53,590 nucleotides of DNA from Halolactibacillus alkaliphilus (lineage in GTDB: Bacteria > Bacillota > Bacilli > Bacillales > Amphibacillaceae). Positions 50,464 through 53,590 of this stretch are shown here, piece by piece; position 1 is the stretch's first letter, and every line of letters begins with the position of its first letter. The position numbers were made by a program, and so were the translations under genes. The notes beneath the pieces were generated by a model that worked only from the letters and a program-made list of their open reading frames with translations, searched no databases and was not told where the DNA came from. The stretch spans positions 1 to 53,590 of the forward strand of contig NZ_FOWN01000021.1 in assembly GCF_900115465.1 (NCBI RefSeq), written 5' to 3'.

Positions 50464-51762
50464 CTATTTATACTCAGGTAACCAGTCCCCGTGAGCGTCG
50501 ATTAAATCATCACATAATTGAATCGTGTCATCAATCGATAATTCAGCAGCTGTATGAGGATCAAGTAGTGCGGCTTGATAAATCTTCTGTCTATCTTTTG
50601 TTAAGGCAGCTTCAATCGTTAACAGTTGCGTATTGATATTGGTACGATTTAAGGCGGCACATTGTTCCGGTAAGTCCCCGATATAGGTTGGATTGACACC
50701 ACTCGCATCAACTAAACAAGGGACTTCAACGACGGCATTTTCAGGTAGATTACTAATAAGACGGCCTGTGTTTAAGACGTTACCACCAATTTTAATCGGT
50801 TTGTTCGTTTCCATTGCCTCGATAATGTACGACCCATATTCGTGTGATCGTTCATGCGTTAAGTTTTTATCGTGAATTAAATCATCTCGCATTTGTTTCC
50901 AACCTTCGATTTGATTCACGCAGCGACGCGGATATTCATCGAGGGGGATGTTATATTTTTCAATAAGTTCAGGGTACTGTTTTTTTATAAAGTACGGATG
51001 GTATTCCGCATTATGCTCAGATGATTCGGTCACATAATAACCGAACGTGTTCATTAGTTCGAAGCGGACCATGTCATCATGTTTGTCTTGTTGTTTTGCT
51101 TTGGCGCGACGTTTAATTTCAGGATAAAGGTCTTTACCGTCTTGCGTAATCTCAAGTAACCATGCCATATGATTGATCCCGGCGATTTTCCACTGGATAT
51201 TGTCTTTTGGCATGTCAAGTGAGTCAAGTAAGTGATCCGTACAAACTTGCACACTGTGACACAGCCCGACCGTTTTAATGCCTTCTTTTAACATGATGTT
51301 AGTTAATACTGCCATTGGATTCGTGTAATTTAAAAACCAAGCATCAGGACACACTTCTTTTATATCTTTCGCGAAGTCTTGCATGACTGGAATCGTCCGT
51401 AAATTACGGAAAATTCCGCCAATACCGAGTGTATCGGCAATCGTTTGACGTAAGCCGTATTTTTTGGGTACTTCAAAGTCCGTGATTGTACAAGGATCAT
51501 AACCGCCGACTTGAATCGCATTAATGACGTATTTTGCCCCACGTAACGCATCTTTTCGGTCGTGATACGCGACGACTTTTACCGTTGACTGCAAGCTTTC
51601 TTTTAAGTTTGTCAGCATGCGCTCTGAGTCGTTAAGACGTTCATGATCGATGTCATATAACGCAAACTCAAAATTTTGTAACGCCTCAACCGTCATACAG
51701 TCACCTAATACATTCTTTGCGAATACGGTACTTCCTGCGCCTAAAAAAGTAATTTTATTCAT
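50464..51762 (-). CDS. melA: GH4 alpha-galactosidase
   Basis: A 432-aa NAD- and metal-dependent glycosidase of family GH4, cytosolic, hydrolysing melibiose-type alpha-galactosides by a redox mechanism. The NAD loop is FLGAGSTVFAKNVLGDC (6-22); NYTNPM lies at 145-150; the metal ligands are Cys168 in GLCHS and His198 in AGINHMAW. ATG at 51762 follows AAGGAGG. It is convergent with the glycosidase-like gene and lies downstream of, and parallel to, the AraC regulator, which probably controls it. Confidence 0.9.
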   Translation of the reverse strand: MNKITFLGAGSTVFAKNVLGDCMTVEALQNFEFALYDIDHERLNDSERMLTNLKESLQSTVKVVAYHDRKDALRGAKYVINAIQVGGYDPCTITDFEVPKKYGLRQTIADTLGIGGIFRNLRTIPVMQDFAKDIKEVCPDAWFLNYTNPMAVLTNIMLKEGIKTVGLCHSVQVCTDHLLDSLDMPKDNIQWKIAGINHMAWLLEITQDGKDLYPEIKRRAKAKQQDKHDDMVRFELMNTFGYYVTESSEHNAEYHPYFIKKQYPELIEKYNIPLDEYPRRCVNQIEGWKQMRDDLIHDKNLTHERSHEYGSYIIEAMETNKPIKIGGNVLNTGRLISNLPENAVVEVPCLVDASGVNPTYIGDLPEQCAALNRTNINTQLLTIEAALTKDRQKIYQAALLDPHTAAELSIDDTIQLCDDLIDAHGDWLPEYK

Positions 51763-51886
51763 AATTATATCCTCCTTGTGGTGATGCGTGTCACCTAAAT
51801 AGTCATTGCCTTATCTGTATTTTAAGCGCATTCATAATAAGGGACAATCGAAAATAAAACTAAAATAAGTAAAATATTGCGCTCTT

Positions 51887-52753
51887 TTAGTCTAAAAACA
51901 ATTGGTTAACAGGCATAAAAGAACGGCTGTTGCGATATTGACTCGGCGGAATATCTAACGCTTTTTTAAAGACTTTACTGAAATAATTCGCCTCATTGAA
52001 TCCGACACGGATGGCGATGTCTTCAATGGTCAGTGTGTGGTCTTGTAGTAAGGTAAGTGCTTCATTTAGACGGACTTTCGTTAAATATTTTATCGGTGTC
52101 TCGCCCATGGTTTGATTAAATAGCCGGGTGAAATAATACGTCGATAGGCCGGAGATAGCGACAATGTCTGAAAGTGCAAGATCTTGATCAAAATGTGACT
52201 CGATAAAGGCGACGGCTTGTGGTAATTCAGTGTCTTGCGCTTGGTCATGTTCGATATATTGTAAGAGCTCCATTAAAAAGGTATAGGCGTGACGTGACAG
52301 TTCGTAACCATAAGACATACCTGTTGATGACAATTTATCAAGCAAGTTAAAAAGGTAATGAATCGGCCGGCTCTCTCGTTTTAATTTAAAGATGTGTCCA
52401 TATGTATTAATCGCACCCGTTAAGAGTCTTACAGCTTCATCTCCATAGAGGGTAATATAAACAAAAGACCAAGCATCAGATGTCTCTGGTAAGTAATAAC
52501 AATGATCGCTCGGTAATGGCACAAGGAAAGCATCCTGAGCCTTTAACAAGATGATGGTGTCGTCAATCCGGATCGCTCCTTCACCCGCGAGTGTGTATTG
52601 AAACACAACTTTTCCTGTTTCATTTCGTTTTAAGCCATCCCACTGATAGTGCGTGCTTGTTTGTGTTTCTTTTCCAATCGAGTGGATACTAGCAATACGC
52701 TGTTGAAAATCTCCTTTAAATTTAAAACCATAAGATTGTTGATGATTTGTCAT
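51887..52753 (-). CDS. AraC-family regulator (MsmR/RafR-like)
   Basis: A 288-aa regulator with an N-terminal cupin-type sugar domain (about 35-110) and a C-terminal double helix-turn-helix. The first helix pair is LSDIVAISGLSTYYFTRLF, the second IEDIAIRVGFNEANYFSKVF, followed by the ending PPSQYR. It probably activates melA, 125 bases downstream on the same strand, in response to a galactoside. ATG follows AAGGAG. Confidence 0.88.
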   Translation of the reverse strand: MTNHQQSYGFKFKGDFQQRIASIHSIGKETQTSTHYQWDGLKRNETGKVVFQYTLAGEGAIRIDDTIILLKAQDAFLVPLPSDHCYYLPETSDAWSFVYITLYGDEAVRLLTGAINTYGHIFKLKRESRPIHYLFNLLDKLSSTGMSYGYELSRHAYTFLMELLQYIEHDQAQDTELPQAVAFIESHFDQDLALSDIVAISGLSTYYFTRLFNQTMGETPIKYLTKVRLNEALTLLQDHTLTIEDIAIRVGFNEANYFSKVFKKALDIPPSQYRNSRSFMPVNQLFLD

Positions 52754-52929
52754 TGTGCCTGGCTCCTTTTCACGCTATGATGGTAGAAATAAGGATGTTG
52801 ATGATCGTGATCGTTTTACATAAAAGTTATAAGGTGCATGACAACATCTTATCACAACCGTACCGTTATTTTCTTGGATATGAGAGAAGTAGCCTATTGG
52901 ATAAAGGATTACGTAAGAGGAGGGGGACG

Positions 52930-53250
52930 ATGGATTTTGTATTGATTTTTAGTGATAGTGCTGTCGGTAAAATGACGGTAGGTAAAGCGTTAATGGAACG
53001 GACAGGCTTAAGGTTATTTCATAACCATATGATGATTGAACCTGTATTAGAGGTTTTTGGTGAATTTAATCTTTCAGCCATTGAAAAAACACGTGAGATT
53101 ATTTTTGATGAGTTTCTTAAAACGAATCAACAAGGGCTTATTTTTACTTTCATGTGGGCGTTTAGTGAGCCGGATGACTGGGATTATGTTCAGGCGTTGC
53201 ATGATAAGTTTACAAGTCAAGGGGCGACGTGTTACTACGTCGAACTTGTG
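52930..53250 (+). CDS. P-loop kinase-like protein, 5' exon cut by an intron
   Basis: 107 codons before the intron. The peptide starts MDFVLIFSDSAVGKMTVGKA, a Walker A-like loop (SAVGKMTVG), then LRLFHNHMMIEPV and GLIFTFMWAF, as in small shikimate-kinase-like AAA proteins. These relatives continue after YVEL with a lid segment and are about 180-200 aa, so half the gene is missing here. GTG at 53248-53250 is the last exon codon. ATG follows GAGGAGGGGG. The rest should resume beyond the intron, outside the window. Confidence 0.7.
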
Positions 53251-53590
53251 GTGCGCCCGGCATGGGTAGTAACTTGGTGGTGAAAGTCCATTACAGACTT
53301 GGCAGTAGGAACTGTTAGCGAATGACAAGGGTGTCTTCCGTGAGGGAGAATCTGAAGGAAGTCGGACGCAAACACTTGCACTGACGAACAGAAACTTCAT
53401 ACTAAGGCTCGGTGAAATGGATAAGTCTACAACACAAGATGAAGTCCAATACTGCCCGAAATTTCATTGAGTAAATGAAGCAGTGACATGAGTGGAAAGT
53501 GACTACTCTTACCCGGGGAGATCTCTATCTTTATTCCAAACGTTCGTAGTGATATGAAACGGAAGGTAGAGAAGTCAGCAGACGTCATAG
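53251..53590 (+). mobile_element. Group II intron, 5' part, runs off right edge
   Basis: The intron begins GTGCGCCCGGCATGGG at 53251, the consensus 5' end of bacterial group II introns, and continues with typical domain I DNA (GGTGAAAGTCC, GGAAGTCGGACGC). The window ends in GAGAAGTCAGCAGACGTCAT, the sequence that in relatives comes just before the reverse transcriptase/maturase (LtrA-type) ORF. The last six exon bases CTTGTG (IBS1) are complementary to CACAAG at 53433-53438 (EBS1). Insertion is in the coding strand, so splicing would restore the kinase-like gene. Confidence 0.88.

Overview
The window looks like a chromosomal segment of a low-GC, spore-former-type Bacillota, most likely a Bacillaceae member. 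The purine operon has the order purE-K-B-C-S-Q-L-F-M-N-H-D. It is followed by yerB, yerC, pcrB, pcrA, ligA, a CamS lipoprotein gene, gatCAB, dgkB and rlmCD (yefA). This closely follows the Bacillus subtilis pur-yer-yef region, although adenine deaminase, yerD and opuE are missing here and a YulF-like oxidoreductase is present. I cannot fix genus or species from sequence reading alone. No rRNA, tRNA or CRISPR array was seen.

Layout. 1-345: 5' part of a tnpB (IS605 OrfB-type) element on the minus strand. 464-2086: PurR operator, sigma-A promoter, guanine riboswitch, terminator and purine permease pbuG. 2137-3374: an Hsp20-like small protein (minus), then yebE and yebG. 3360-16566: PurR operator, promoter, guanine riboswitch with a legible antiterminator/terminator switch, twelve pur genes and a strong terminator. 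16575-17046: an internally deleted tnpB element. 17489-32060: housekeeping genes (lipoprotein, regulator, PcrB lipid synthase, helicase, ligase, tRNA amidotransferase, lipid kinase, rRNA methyltransferase). 32216-36658: a decayed accessory island next to rlmCD. It holds a decapitated large serine recombinase, an intact 848-aa DUF262/DUF1524/DUF4268 protein (GmrSD-like restriction candidate), a 41-aa orphan ORF and a broken toxin-antitoxin pair. 37274-39256: membrane PAS-PAS-GGDEF diguanylate cyclase. 39380-41557: a tnpB remnant whose right end abuts an asparagine synthetase gene lacking its glutaminase domain. 41901-45503: chemoreceptor, DUF2089 protein with a membrane partner, acetyltransferase. 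45554-52753: a carbohydrate locus (mutarotase-like protein, 1152-aa glycosidase-like protein behind cre-like sites and a leader ORF, GH4 alpha-galactosidase, AraC regulator). 52930-53590: a small P-loop kinase-like gene split by a group II intron that runs off the window.

How it works together. Purine import (pbuG) and synthesis (pur operon) appear to share two layers of control: PurR boxes upstream of both promoters and a guanine riboswitch in both leaders. The accessory parts tell a story of mobile-element traffic. There are three pieces of one tnpB family, two of which keep a 3' RNA-like structure with covarying base pairs. There is also a recombinase-associated defence candidate and an intron caught at a precise exon junction. 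The most interesting leads are the TnpB/omega-RNA remnants (including the one that cuts asnO), the DUF262-DUF1524-DUF4268 protein in its scarred island, the group II intron insertion, and the leader ORF plus cre-like sites before the uncharacterised 1152-aa carbohydrate enzyme.
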